From Nitrosomonadaceae bacterium (GTDB taxonomy: Bacteria > Pseudomonadota > Gammaproteobacteria > Burkholderiales > Nitrosomonadaceae), in assembly GCA_014190895.1 (NCBI GenBank), contig BJGV01000001.1, forward strand, positions 49,845-113,844: a DNA stretch of 64,000 bases. Reading direction: 5' to 3'. The notes beneath the pieces are model-generated. The model saw only the letters and a list, made by a program, of their open reading frames with translations, made no database searches and was not told the origin of the DNA. A program made the translations under genes and the position numbers. How positions within the stretch are numbered: position 1 is the stretch's first letter; each line of letters begins with the position of its first letter. This document shows positions 47,908-57,299 of this stretch, piece by piece.

Positions 47908-48720
47908 TCATTTACCAGAGAATTCATCGCCTAATTCCCTTGATCGTCGCATAGAAGATTGAATGGCTTGTATAATCTTGTTTTTAACTCCGTAGTCCTC
48001 CATGATTTGTATCGCACGTTCAGTGACGCCATTCTTTGAGGTCACTCTGGCACGTAGTGTAATAACATCTTCATTTTTTTGATTTGCTAGTTTAGCTGCA
48101 CCAAGAAAAGTTTCTAGGCTTAATTGTCGTGCCTGAGTTTCATCTAGGCCAAGTTCTTTCCCCGCTTGCTGCATTGCTTCAATAAAATAAAAAATATAAG
48201 CTGGACCGCTACCAGATATGGCAGTAACCACATCCATTAACTCTTCGTGTTCAAGCCACAGCACGGAACCTATCGCAGAAAGTATAGTCTCTGCATCCTC
48301 TCTCTCTTTCATACCAACCTTAGACGAAGCATAGAGGCCAGTAACGGCGGAGCGTATTATCGCTGGAGTGTTAGGCATTGATCGTATTACTCGTTCATAG
48401 CCACCTAGCCAGCGGCAAATATCCATAATTCGGATGCCGGCAGCAATAGAGATAACTAATTGCTCTTTGAGTAGCGGCCCCAATTCCTTTGTCACTATTG
48501 AGATTTGTTGCGGTTTTACTGTTAAAAGAATGACATTACTGTCAAGTATTCCATCGGCAATTTTTACTGCCGTTATTATATTAAATTCACGTTCTATTTT
48601 TTCGCGATTCTCCTCGTTAATTTCCACTACACGTATTTTGTTGGCAGGGTAGCCTTGCTGCAGTAGTCCGCTAATCATGGCGGATGCCATGTTACCGCCA
48701 CCGATGAAGGTAATTTTCAT
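47908..48720 (-). CDS. proC: Pyrroline-5-carboxylate reductase
   Basis: Last step of proline synthesis, NAD(P)H-dependent. The 270 residues show the nucleotide motif ITFIGGGNMASAMISGLL at the start, RSMPNTPAIIRSAVTGLYA near 113, and the C-terminal signature AISGSGPAYIFYFIEAMQQAG near 165. Length is typical. Next to yggT, its usual partner; mutM ends 148 bases upstream. Confidence 0.97.
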   Translation of the reverse strand: MKITFIGGGNMASAMISGLLQQGYPANKIRVVEINEENREKIEREFNIITAVKIADGILDSNVILLTVKPQQISIVTKELGPLLKEQLVISIAAGIRIMDICRWLGGYERVIRSMPNTPAIIRSAVTGLYASSKVGMKEREDAETILSAIGSVLWLEHEELMDVVTAISGSGPAYIFYFIEAMQQAGKELGLDETQARQLSLETFLGAAKLANQKNEDVITLRARVTSKNGVTERAIQIMEDYGVKNKIIQAIQSSMRRSRELGDEFSGK

Positions 48721-48867
48721 ATTGTCTTATCTTTATAAAGTTTTTCAAATCTGAATAATATAAGAAGCCCGAGCATTTTATAAATTAACCCCTCGTTAAA
48801 GTTTACAAGGAGGCCTAATTTCTTTACAAATCTCACAACTAAATTCTGTGCACATCTATTTTTTATC

Positions 48868-49683
48868 TCATTTTTGACAGTTTGGGCAATAAAAACTTGA
48901 ACGCTGTCCTTGTCGGATTTTTTTGATACCAGTGCCACATTTCTGACAAGCTTGGCCAGTTCGATTATATACCCTACATTGCAGTTGGTAGTAGCCCGGA
49001 CTGTTATCACTATTAACGAAATCACGCAGACTACTACCACCTGCCTTAATGGCAAGTCTGAGCGTTTTTTTTATTGTTCGTGCTAGTGTATTGCATTTTT
49101 TTATACTCAATTTACTCGCAGTGATTTTTGGGTTGATGCTAGCGTGGAACAAAGCTTCGTTAGCGTAAATGTTACCGATACCAGCAACAACTTTACTGCT
49201 CATAAGTATTTCCTTAATACTAATTCTTCTGCTACGTGTTTTCTCGTACAGAAATTTTCCGTTAAATTTTTTAGTAAGCGGTTCGGGTCCAAGTTGAGCC
49301 AGAAGTCGATGGTGCATGACATCACCTGTCTCCCATAGAACCGCACCGAAACGGCGCGGATCTCTCAGACGTAAAACTTGACCACTATTCAGAATTAAAT
49401 CAAAATGATCATGTTTTTGTGGTAACACTTGGGTAGTTAATAGTCTGAGACTACCAGACATTCCTAAATGAAGAATTAATGTACCTTTAGTACAATCGAG
49501 CAATAGATACTTTCCCCGTCGCATCACCCTGCGTATTTTTAAACCGGATAGAGTGTGATTAAGGTTATGGGGAATTGGCCACCGTAGATTTACATTACGC
49601 GTGATGGTTTGATTAATACACCGCCCCACAAGATGAGATTCAATGCTAATACGAATTACTTCAACCTCAGGTAATTCAGGCAT
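48868..49683 (-). CDS. mutM: Formamidopyrimidine-DNA glycosylase
   Basis: Removes 8-oxoguanine and formamidopyrimidines and nicks the abasic site. The 271 residues start [10 protein letters not shown] with the catalytic Pro2 and Glu3, have the beta-elimination Lys in RRGKYLLLD near 58, the H2TH part [12 protein letters not shown] near 170, and the C-terminal zinc finger with C-x2-C pairs (CQKCG; YCPNC). All key residues are present. It is divergent from the TPR gene, its usual neighbour, but 560 bases of repeat-bearing DNA separate them here. Confidence 0.97.
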   Translation of the reverse strand: MPELPEVEVIRISIESHLVGRCINQTITRNVNLRWPIPHNLNHTLSGLKIRRVMRRGKYLLLDCTKGTLILHLGMSGSLRLLTTQVLPQKHDHFDLILNSGQVLRLRDPRRFGAVLWETGDVMHHRLLAQLGPEPLTKKFNGKFLYEKTRSRRISIKEILMSSKVVAGIGNIYANEALFHASINPKITASKLSIKKCNTLARTIKKTLRLAIKAGGSSLRDFVNSDNSPGYYQLQCRVYNRTGQACQKCGTGIKKIRQGQRSSFYCPNCQK

Positions 49684-49867
49684 TAGTTACTCTTGTACAT
49701 TCTGCTATCTGCATTAATAATTTAATAAGTAAAGTTACTTGTGAAAACACATATAACAAAACCCTGTATGCGTCATAAAAGACTAAAAAAGTAATAAAAA
49801 TATTTTAATTGTATATTAATGCTTATGAATCAATATCCCGAGAGTAAGTTTTGCGCGATACAATGGA

Positions 49868-50035
49868 TTAAAATTTTAAATCTTGGGCGGTATTTGTAAG
49901 AGCAAAAAGATGCATAGCATCGTCATAAGCCCCAACCGCTCGATTGAGCGCCATGGGTGATACGCAACCAGAAAAAGCTGGTACCAATAGAAAAAAAAGG
50001 CACAGTAAGAAATGTCGAGAACTGAGAATCTTCAT
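49868..50035 (-). CDS. 55-aa chimeric lipoprotein ORF on the right repeat copy
   Basis: The repeat copy carries the first 40 codons of the lipoprotein gene at 45318 unchanged, with its signal peptide and lipobox. At 49914 homology ends and the frame continues for 15 new codons (MHLFALTNTAQDLKF) to TAA at 49868. The result is an intact 55-codon ORF preceded by the same upstream 84 bases, apart from two changes. It could make a short lipoprotein or be a harmless remnant. Between mutM and this ORF (49684-49867) I see nothing else. Confidence 0.4.
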   Translation of the reverse strand: MKILSSRHFLLCLFFLLVPAFSGCVSPMALNRAVGAYDDAMHLFALTNTAQDLKF

Positions 50036-50119
50036 ATTGAAAACATAAGTTTACTTGACGTAATTAAATTAGGCGGAACCATGCATCTGCAGTACATGTC
50101 TAAATGTAACTCTTAACTT
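49914..50119 (-). repeat. Right copy of 206-bp inverted repeat
   Basis: Inverted partner of 45234-45439 with 204 of 206 bases identical; the 122 coding bases are fully identical. It lies between mutM and the TPR gene. Its inner edge is at 49914, where sequence changes from the lipoprotein codons to unrelated DNA, and its outer edge at 50119, 127 bases before the TPR start. Confidence 0.97.
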
Positions 50120-50245
50120 TGAATGTATTAAATCATTTGGGTTAATGTAACGTTTGTTTGTGATAAGTGTAAAATATGCATAATATGTATGATTCTACTC
50201 GCTAAAAATAAACGAGTATCTTATAAATTTTGTTTATACTTTTTT

Positions 50246-51964
50246 ATGAAATTTAAATTTCTTGGTTTATTGTTCTTTTTTGGTCTTGTTGCTTGCACAT
50301 CTATTCCGAATAAAGTTGGAATGGATGCGAGCAAATCAACAGAACATGTTCAAACTAAACAGTCAAATTTACCCAAGCAAGAATTAACTGTGGCCGTATT
50401 ATTAGATTTTTTATTAGGGGAGACTGCTTTGCAGCGCGGTAACGCACTGGTGGCTACAGATAGCTATCTTAGGTTAACAAAGACTACTCGCGATCCACGT
50501 ATTGCCCAGCGTGCTACTGAGATAGCGCTTCATTCACAACAACTTTCTCTGGCCTTAACGGCGGCAACAATTTGGGTAGAATCAGATCCAGAATCATTAA
50601 TCGCTCATCAGACTAAAGCCGCACTCCTGGCTAACACTGGCAATTTAATTGAAGCCCTGCCCCACCTAGAAAAGTTGCTTACTGCACAAAAGAATAATGT
50701 CAGCGAATTCTTCATGCAACTAAATAATTTATTGGCAAATAATAGTAATAAGATTGAAATATTTGAGTTAGTTAGACGGCTTTCTAAGCCTTATTCTCTT
50801 GTGCCAGAAGCACATTTCGCTATCTCTCAAGCAGCCTGGTTTGCGAATAAATTTGATATTGCTCTAGAGGAAATGAAGTTTGCATTGATATTGCGTCCTA
50901 GTTGGGAAATAGCCGCAGTTTATCAAGGACAGATATTGCAGAAAACTTCCGTTATTAGTGCTATAGAATTTTATAAAAATTATCTTAAGACTTATCCTAA
51001 AGCCAATAACACACGCATTGCTTATGCTAAGGTATTAATGACAGAGAAAGATTACACTGGGGCACGTAATCAATTCCAAAGATTATTAGAGGAGCGCTCT
51101 ATTGATGCCAATATTTTTTTAGCAGTAGGATTATTATCTATGGAACTACGTGACTATGTTGTTGCGGAGACGAGCTTTAAAAGAATACTGGAATTAGACT
51201 ATAGAGATTTAAATAGTATACATCTTTATTTAGCAGAGATTTACGAGAAAACTCAACGCATTGATGCGGCAATGAAATCGTATCAAGCGGTAGCAGAGGG
51301 CGATAAATACTTCCCGGCACAAATTAAATATGCCTTTTTGCTAGCTAAACGCGGAGAATTAGATGAAGCTCTTAAGCATCTAAGAGATATTCCTGCCAAG
51401 GATGACCCACAACGTGTTCAATTGATAACTGCTGAAGCTGAGTTGCTGCGTGGAACAGGTGCTCATCAGAAAGTATTCCATTTACTCAGTAATGGTTTAG
51501 AAAGAATGCCTGACTACCCTGACTTGCTTTATGATCGAGCCATGGCAGCGGAGAAGATTGGTAAACTTGATATCCTAGAACGTGATTTGCGCAGACTGAT
51601 CCAACTAAATCCCAATCATGCCCATGCCTACAATGCCCTTGGTTATAGTTTCGCAGAGCACAGTAGTCGTTTACCAGAAGCGTTGGAGTTAATTGAGAGG
51701 GCAGTAAAACTTTCCCCAGAAGATCCATATATCATGGATAGTTTGGGCTGGGTTTATTATCGCCTGGGTGATCTTGATGCGGGAATCAGTTATCTAAAAC
51801 AGGCGTTTGTGATTAAATCTGATCCAGAGATCGCATCACATCTAGGCGAAGTTTTGTGGATGCAGGGAACGAAAAAGGAAGCAGAAAATATCTGGCGCTC
51901 TACTCTCAAGAATTATCCCGATAATGAAATGTTGCTTAATGTCATTAAGAAATTTTTTCCTTAG
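50246..51964 (+). CDS. TPR-repeat lipoprotein
   Basis: About 572 residues from ATG 50246, chosen because it gives a clean lipoprotein signal peptide (MKFKFLGLLFFFGLVAC, Cys17); the upstream frame would add a membrane-like stretch before it. The rest is a tetratricopeptide superhelix, clearest in the C-terminal half (HAYNALGYSFAEH, YIMDSLGWVYYRLGDLDAGISYLKQAF). Genes of this kind precede lolB and ispE in many betaproteobacteria. A role in outer-membrane or secretion assembly is likely but not shown. It has no good ribosome site. Confidence 0.85.
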   Translation: MKFKFLGLLFFFGLVACTSIPNKVGMDASKSTEHVQTKQSNLPKQELTVAVLLDFLLGETALQRGNALVATDSYLRLTKTTRDPRIAQRATEIALHSQQLSLALTAATIWVESDPESLIAHQTKAALLANTGNLIEALPHLEKLLTAQKNNVSEFFMQLNNLLANNSNKIEIFELVRRLSKPYSLVPEAHFAISQAAWFANKFDIALEEMKFALILRPSWEIAAVYQGQILQKTSVISAIEFYKNYLKTYPKANNTRIAYAKVLMTEKDYTGARNQFQRLLEERSIDANIFLAVGLLSMELRDYVVAETSFKRILELDYRDLNSIHLYLAEIYEKTQRIDAAMKSYQAVAEGDKYFPAQIKYAFLLAKRGELDEALKHLRDIPAKDDPQRVQLITAEAELLRGTGAHQKVFHLLSNGLERMPDYPDLLYDRAMAAEKIGKLDILERDLRRLIQLNPNHAHAYNALGYSFAEHSSRLPEALELIERAVKLSPEDPYIMDSLGWVYYRLGDLDAGISYLKQAFVIKSDPEIASHLGEVLWMQGTKKEAENIWRSTLKNYPDNEMLLNVIKKFFP

Positions 51965-51984
51965 TTGGGTGCATCAGGAGAACA

Positions 51985-52641
51985 ATGAGCCATTCTGATG
52001 GACGGAGCATTTGGCAAGAAATTTGGTCGTTACTTCATAATGCATACAACCCCTCTTTCTTATCATGTCAATTGCTTTTCTGGGCGATTACTCCTCTTCT
52101 TTTGAGTTGTACGACATTGACTCCTAGGTTGCCCATTGCACATACTATCCTGATCAAACCTACAGTAAGTATGGCGCACGAAAACTTTGAGCTTGTAGGT
52201 AAAATTTTAGTAAAGAATAGCGGGAAAAGCTTCCATGGGAGATTTTTCTGGCGCCATGATGAGATAAATGATGAGATTCTCATACTCTCTCCATTAGGGC
52301 AGGTTGTAGCAAAGATTCAGCGCAATGATAGTGGGGCTTATCTTACAACATCAGAACAAGATACTCTCCACGCCGTTGATGTGGAGAGCTTGACAGAGCG
52401 TTTTTTGGGTTGGCAATTACCCATAACGAGCCTGCAATATTGGATACGTGGCATAAATTCGCCTATAACGATATCTGAAATTGATATGGGTGCAGATAAG
52501 AGTATTATGGCTATCCGACAGGATGATTGGGAGATTACTTATTTAGATTATTCCTCATTAAAACTGACTCAAATTGCGCGTCCTAGGATTTTAGTTCTTA
52601 ACCGCACCAATCTTCAAATAAAATTAATAATAGATAACTGA
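51985..52641 (+). CDS. lolB: Outer-membrane lipoprotein receptor LolB
   Basis: LolB takes lipoproteins from LolA and inserts them in the outer membrane. The 218 residues start after a good AGGAGA site. The signal region is unusually long, with about 28 residues before the hydrophobic core, and ends in the lipobox L-L-S-C near residue 43. The mature part fits LolB: NFELVGKILVKNSGKSFHGRFFWRH and the middle WQLPITSLQYWIRG. Overall similarity is modest, so the call leans also on its place between the TPR gene and ispE. Confidence 0.85.
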   Translation: MSHSDGRSIWQEIWSLLHNAYNPSFLSCQLLFWAITPLLLSCTTLTPRLPIAHTILIKPTVSMAHENFELVGKILVKNSGKSFHGRFFWRHDEINDEILILSPLGQVVAKIQRNDSGAYLTTSEQDTLHAVDVESLTERFLGWQLPITSLQYWIRGINSPITISEIDMGADKSIMAIRQDDWEITYLDYSSLKLTQIARPRILVLNRTNLQIKLIIDN

Positions 52642-52669
52642 ATTTAATATTCACTTCCAATAAATAATC

Positions 52670-53512
52670 ATGTTTACTTGTCTTGCGCCAGCCAAGCTCA
52701 ATTTACTTTTGCATGTAGTTGGGCGCAGAAGGGATGGTTATCATCTACTGCAAACAGTTTTTCGTTTAATTGATTTCTCTGATCGATTAGATTTTTCTTT
52801 ACGAGAAGATGGTGTAATTAATCTACGTACTCCCACTCCTGGTGTACCAGAAGAGATGGATTTGTGCGTACGTGCTGCAAAATTATTACAGCAAAAGAGC
52901 AACTCATCCATGGGCGTAGAGATATCGCTAGAGAAACGTATTCCAATGGGCGGTGGATTGGGCGGTGGTAGTTCCGATGCAGCAACCACTCTGTTAGCAC
53001 TGAATTATTTATGGAAGTTAGGATGGAGAAGGGAGCGATTAATGGAACTTGGTCTAATTCTTGGAGCAGATATACCCGTTTTTATTTTCGGCGAAAATGC
53101 ATTTGCCGAGGGGATAGGGGAGAAGCTGTCACCTATTACATTACCACCAGCGTGGTACTTGGTTTTGACCCCACCAGTACAGGTACCAACGATACAAGTT
53201 TTTTCTAGTAAAGAATTGACAAGAAACACAATTCCAATCAAAATACCGCCCTTTTCCATTAAGCATGGACATAATGATTTAGAGTTAGTAGTATGCTCAC
53301 AATATCCAGAGGTGGCTCGGCATTTAGAATGGCTTAAACAGCTTAACAACGCTACAATAACGGCAATGACTGGTTCTGGTGCTTGTGTTTTTGCTGAGTT
53401 TGCTACTGAATTTGAGGCAGGAGCAGCATTAGCAAGAATTCCTGTCGACATGAGTGGTTTTGTTGCGCGGGGATTGGATCGACATCCCATGCAAGATTTT
53501 TTAAAGCAGTGA
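52670..53512 (+). CDS. ispE: 4-diphosphocytidyl-2-C-methyl-D-erythritol kinase
   Basis: GHMP kinase of the MEP isoprenoid pathway. The 280 residues begin FTCLAPAKLNLLLHVVGRRRDGYH with the substrate Lys, carry the ATP motif IPMGGGLGGGSSDAATTL near residue 90, and MTGSGACVFAEF near 238. Length is typical. tRNA-Gln starts four bases after the stop codon, so it is probably co-transcribed. Confidence 0.97.
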   Translation: MFTCLAPAKLNLLLHVVGRRRDGYHLLQTVFRLIDFSDRLDFSLREDGVINLRTPTPGVPEEMDLCVRAAKLLQQKSNSSMGVEISLEKRIPMGGGLGGGSSDAATTLLALNYLWKLGWRRERLMELGLILGADIPVFIFGENAFAEGIGEKLSPITLPPAWYLVLTPPVQVPTIQVFSSKELTRNTIPIKIPPFSIKHGHNDLELVVCSQYPEVARHLEWLKQLNNATITAMTGSGACVFAEFATEFEAGAALARIPVDMSGFVARGLDRHPMQDFLKQ

Positions 53513-53515
53513 TCT

Positions 53516-53590
53516 TGGGGAGTCGCCAAGCGGTAAGGCACCGGGTTTTGATCCCGGCATTCGTAGGTTCGATCCCTACCTCCCCAGCCA
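53516..53590 (+). tRNA. tRNA-Gln (anticodon TTG)
   Basis: A 75-base cloverleaf with encoded CCA. The acceptor TGGGGAG pairs with CTCCCCA, the anticodon stem CCGGG/CCCGG encloses TTTTGAT with TTG, and the T arm is GTAGG-TTCGATC-CCTAC. U1-A72 is typical of glutamine tRNA. Located between ispE and prs, the standard place in betaproteobacteria. Confidence 0.96.
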
Positions 53591-53672
53591 TTCATGGCTG
53601 TAATAATTAGGTTCGGTTACTTAACTAGTACTATTGTAAGGAGCGTGTCATGTCCTTTGTTAACGTTTAATT

Positions 53673-54623
53673 ATGTCTTACGATAGTTTGATGGTCTTTA
53701 CTGGTACAGCTAATCCAAAATTAGCTCAGGATGTGGTACGGCATCTCAATATTCACCTAGGACGAGCGATAGTTGGTCGTTTTAGCGATGGAGAGATAAT
53801 GGTAGAAATACTCGAGAATGTCCGCGGTAAAGACGTATTTGTGCTGCAATCTACCTCCGCGCCTACTAATGATAGTTTAATGGAAGTGTTGGTGATGGTG
53901 GATGCATTAAAACGTGCCTCTGCTGGTCGTATCACCGCGGCGATTCCTTATTTTGGATATGCACGTCAAGATAGAAGGCCGCATTCAGTGAGGGTGCCTA
54001 TTACTGCCAAAGTAGTGGCAAATCTGTTGACCACTGTTGGAATAGACCGCCTGCTAACAATGGATTTACATTCAGACCAGATTCAAGGATTTTTCGATAT
54101 CTCTGTAGATAATATCTATAGTATGCCAATTCTATTAGGTGATGTTTGGAAAAGTAATTATCAGAATTTAGTAGTAGTTTCGCCTGATGTTGGGGGTGTA
54201 GTGCGAGCAAGGGAGATGGCAAAGCGTTTAGAATGTGATTTAGCAATTATAGATAAGCGTCGTCCTAAGCCAAATGTAGCTCAAGTTATGAATATTATCG
54301 GCGAGGTTAAAGGACGCACCTGCGTCATCATGGATGACCTAGTAGATACCGCTAACACTTTATGTGAAGCAGCTAAAGCATTAAAAGAAGCAGGTGCTCA
54401 GAGTGTTCTGGCCTACTGTACTCATCCGGTGTTATCAGGCGATGCAGTTCAGCGCATTAAAGACTCCAAGTTAGATAAACTGGTAGTTACTGATACTATT
54501 CCATTACGTGATGACGCTAAAGCGTGCAATCGTATTCATCAACTAAGCGTAGCAAGCCTACTGGCAGAAACAATGTTAAGAATTAGTAATGAAGATTCTG
54601 TGAGCTCATTGTTTATGGAATAG
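53673..54623 (+). CDS. prs: Ribose-phosphate pyrophosphokinase
   Basis: Makes PRPP from ribose 5-phosphate and ATP for nucleotide, His and Trp synthesis. The 316 residues show [16 protein letters not shown] near 37, the YARQDRR ATP region near 95, [15 protein letters not shown] near 127 and the PRPP loop [14 protein letters not shown] near 217. ATG 53673 fits the family start [11 protein letters not shown]. Length is normal. Confidence 0.98.
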   Translation: MSYDSLMVFTGTANPKLAQDVVRHLNIHLGRAIVGRFSDGEIMVEILENVRGKDVFVLQSTSAPTNDSLMEVLVMVDALKRASAGRITAAIPYFGYARQDRRPHSVRVPITAKVVANLLTTVGIDRLLTMDLHSDQIQGFFDISVDNIYSMPILLGDVWKSNYQNLVVVSPDVGGVVRAREMAKRLECDLAIIDKRRPKPNVAQVMNIIGEVKGRTCVIMDDLVDTANTLCEAAKALKEAGAQSVLAYCTHPVLSGDAVQRIKDSKLDKLVVTDTIPLRDDAKACNRIHQLSVASLLAETMLRISNEDSVSSLFME

Positions 54624-54692
54624 AGATGAGAAATTATTTTTTGTGTAATTGGATGACTTGGTCGCGAGTGATCCTTATTTTGGAGAGGTAAA

Positions 54693-55385
54693 ATGCAAAT
54701 TGAAATTAATGCTAACAAGCGTATGTTACAGGGTAAGGGTGCGAGCCGCCGCCTTCGTGGTCATGGTAAGGTACCAGGAATCATTTATGGCGGAGATAGT
54801 CCAGCGCAAGCTATTGAGTTGGATCACAACGAGTTGTACTATAAACTTAAGTCAGAGGCTTTTCATGCCTCTATTCTCTCCATGGATTTAGAGGGAACAA
54901 AGGAGCAAGTATTATTGCGTGATTTGCAGATGCACCCTTTTAAATTACAGGTACTACACATAGACTTTCAGCGCGTCAACCAAAACAAGAGGATACATAT
55001 GAAAGTGCCGTTACACTTCATTAATGCCGAAACCTCTCCTGGAGTAAAAATTTCAGGTGGCATTGTGAGTCATGTACTTACCGAATTAGATATCTCCTGT
55101 CTACCAAAAGACTTGCCGGAATTCATCACAATAGATTTAACTAATTTGACTGCAGTAAATTCATTGCATTTAAGTGATGTAGAGTTGCCGCAAGGAGTAG
55201 AAATCCCAGCATTAATCAGGGGTGATAATTCAGCCGTAGTCACAATTATTATTCCGCGTGCAGTAGCTGCTGAAGAGACGGCATCTATTACTGCAGTAGC
55301 AGCCGCAGATATTCCGACAACTGTGCAAAAGAAAGACAGCGATGTGAAGATAGGCGAAAAGAAAGACGCTGGGAAGAAGAAATAA
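54693..55385 (+). CDS. rplY: 50S ribosomal protein L25 (long, CTC form)
   Basis: Binds 5S rRNA. The 230 residues have an N-terminal L25 domain (about 1-95; [30 protein letters not shown]) and the C-terminal CTC/TL5 beta domain ([28 protein letters not shown]). The end is a low-complexity Ala, Lys and Asp tail. An AGAGGTAA region precedes the ATG. A clear terminator follows. Confidence 0.97.
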   Translation: MQIEINANKRMLQGKGASRRLRGHGKVPGIIYGGDSPAQAIELDHNELYYKLKSEAFHASILSMDLEGTKEQVLLRDLQMHPFKLQVLHIDFQRVNQNKRIHMKVPLHFINAETSPGVKISGGIVSHVLTELDISCLPKDLPEFITIDLTNLTAVNSLHLSDVELPQGVEIPALIRGDNSAVVTIIIPRAVAAEETASITAVAAADIPTTVQKKDSDVKIGEKKDAGKKK

Positions 55386-55404
55386 TATTTATTAGTCTTT
55401 CATG

Positions 55405-55441
55405 AGCCCGTTGGAGTAATATTTTTCCGGCGGGCTTTTTT
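55405..55441 (+). terminator. Rho-independent terminator after rplY
   Basis: AGCCCGTTGG pairs with CCGGCGGGCT (two U-G wobbles) around a 12-base loop, followed by a run of T residues. It lies 20 bases after the rplY stop and 28 bases before pth, so it should separate prs-rplY from pth-ychF, at least partly. Confidence 0.85.
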
Positions 55442-55468
55442 AATAAATACTTAAACAGAGCGTTTCTA

Positions 55469-56053
55469 ATGAAACTTGTGGTCGGTCTTGGTAATCCGGG
55501 AAAGAAATACGTCACCACTCGTCATAATATCGGGTCTCAGTGGGTGCGTCAACTTGCAGAAGTGTTACAAATTAAGCTCAAAGTAGAGATGCGATTTCAT
55601 GGTTTATGCGCATATCTTAAGAAAGACGATAAAGAATTATGGTTACTCAATCCTCAAACCTATATGAACAATAGCGGCCAAGCTGTGGCAGCTTTGTCTC
55701 GTTTTTATAAGATTCAACCCACACAAATTCTTGTGATTCATGATGAATTAGATTTATCTCCAGGAGTCTCTAGATTAAAATTAGGCGGTGGCTTAGGCGG
55801 TCATAATGGATTAAAAGATATTGCTGCGCATCTTGCCACTAAAGATTTTTGGAGGCTTCGTATCGGAATTGGCCATCCCGAAGATAAGAGTGTTACGGTA
55901 GATTATGTGCTGCAGTCACCGTGCAAAGAAGAAATAACATTGATCAATACAGCTGTAGACCGTAGCTTGGAAATATGGCCGTTAATTGCTAAAGATGATT
56001 GTCAGATAGCGATGCTAAAATTACACACTCAGGACACTATAGTTTATAAGTAA
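55469..56053 (+). CDS. pth: Peptidyl-tRNA hydrolase
   Basis: Recycles peptidyl-tRNA that falls off ribosomes. The 194 residues begin KLVVGLGNPGKKY, have the catalytic His in TRHNIGSQW near 20, NPQTYMNNSGQAV near 67, HDELDL near 91 and LGGGLGGHNGLKDI near 108. All conserved active-site residues are present. Confidence 0.97.
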   Translation: MKLVVGLGNPGKKYVTTRHNIGSQWVRQLAEVLQIKLKVEMRFHGLCAYLKKDDKELWLLNPQTYMNNSGQAVAALSRFYKIQPTQILVIHDELDLSPGVSRLKLGGGLGGHNGLKDIAAHLATKDFWRLRIGIGHPEDKSVTVDYVLQSPCKEEITLINTAVDRSLEIWPLIAKDDCQIAMLKLHTQDTIVYK

Positions 56054-56123
56054 ATTCCGTGGACATTAGCCAGTATTACCCATTAATTTTTTTGCTTTCA
56101 ATTATTTAAAATCTAATAAATAT

Positions 56124-57215
56124 ATGAGTTTAAAGTGCGGCATTGTTGGCCTACCAAATGTAGGGAAATCCACCTTATTTAATGCACTTACTAAGGCTGG
56201 TATAGCTGCAGAGAACTATCCTTTTTGTACAATCGAGCCGAATATTGGCATAGTAGAAGTACCTGATCCACGCCTAATTAGACTCTGTGAAATTGTTAAG
56301 CCACAGAAGATGCGACCAGCCATTGTTGAGTTTGTTGATATTGCAGGTCTTGTTGCTGGTGCGTCCAAAGGAGAGGGTCTAGGGAATAAGTTTCTTGCTA
56401 GTATCCGTGAGACTGATGGTATTATTAACATGGTACGTTGTTTCACCGATGAAAATGTCGTTCATGTTACGGGAAAAGTGAACCCGATATCAGATATTGA
56501 AACGATACAAACTGAGCTAGCATTAGCCGATTTACTCACAGTAGAGAAAACATTGCTGCGCGAGACTAAACTTGCTAAATCCAGCGATAAAAACGCAGTC
56601 AAATTCGTTACTTTACTAAAAACCGTTTGGGATTATCTCAATCAAGGGAAGCCGATCAGAAATTTAGAACTGGATGGAGCGCAGCAACAATTATTAAAAC
56701 CATTATGCCTACTCACTGCCAAACCTGCTATTTATGTTGCCAATGTTGATGAAAAAGGTTTTACCGACAATGTTTTACTAGAACAAGTAAAAAACTATGC
56801 TGCAAAAGAGGGTGCGCCTGTAGTAGTAATTTGTGCAGCGCTAGAGGCTGAGATTGTTGAATTGTCGGATGAGGATAAGCAATTATTTCTAATTGATACC
56901 AATATGGAAGAACCGGGCTTGAATCGTTTGATTCGAACAGCCTACCAACTTCTTGGTCTACAGACTTACTTTACTGCTGGCCCAAAAGAAGTGCGTGCTT
57001 GGACTATACATAAAGGTGATAGTGCTCCACAAGCTGCTGCTGTAATTCATACTGATTTCGAGAAGGGTTTCATTCGAGCAGAAGTTATTGCTTATGAGGA
57101 TTTTATCGCTCATAAAGGTGAACACGGTGCGAGAGAAGCCGGAAGAATGCGTCTAGAAGGAAAAGAATATATTGTTAAGGATGGCGATATGATGAATTTC
57201 CGTTTTAATGTCTAA
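56124..57215 (+). CDS. ychF: Ribosome-binding ATPase YchF
   Basis: Obg-family P-loop protein that prefers ATP and binds the 70S ribosome. The 363 residues have [15 protein letters not shown] near residue 8, [17 protein letters not shown] near 70, the altered NKxD motif as NVDE near 205 that allows ATP use, and the C-terminal TGS domain ([28 protein letters not shown]). Follows pth, the normal order. Confidence 0.98.
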   Translation: MSLKCGIVGLPNVGKSTLFNALTKAGIAAENYPFCTIEPNIGIVEVPDPRLIRLCEIVKPQKMRPAIVEFVDIAGLVAGASKGEGLGNKFLASIRETDGIINMVRCFTDENVVHVTGKVNPISDIETIQTELALADLLTVEKTLLRETKLAKSSDKNAVKFVTLLKTVWDYLNQGKPIRNLELDGAQQQLLKPLCLLTAKPAIYVANVDEKGFTDNVLLEQVKNYAAKEGAPVVVICAALEAEIVELSDEDKQLFLIDTNMEEPGLNRLIRTAYQLLGLQTYFTAGPKEVRAWTIHKGDSAPQAAAVIHTDFEKGFIRAEVIAYEDFIAHKGEHGAREAGRMRLEGKEYIVKDGDMMNFRFNV

Positions 57216-57299
57216 TTAAACAATGGATGACTTGAGAGAATAATGTAATTACAGATAAGGTTAGCATCTTTTAAATAGAATATTCGATGGCATACACTT

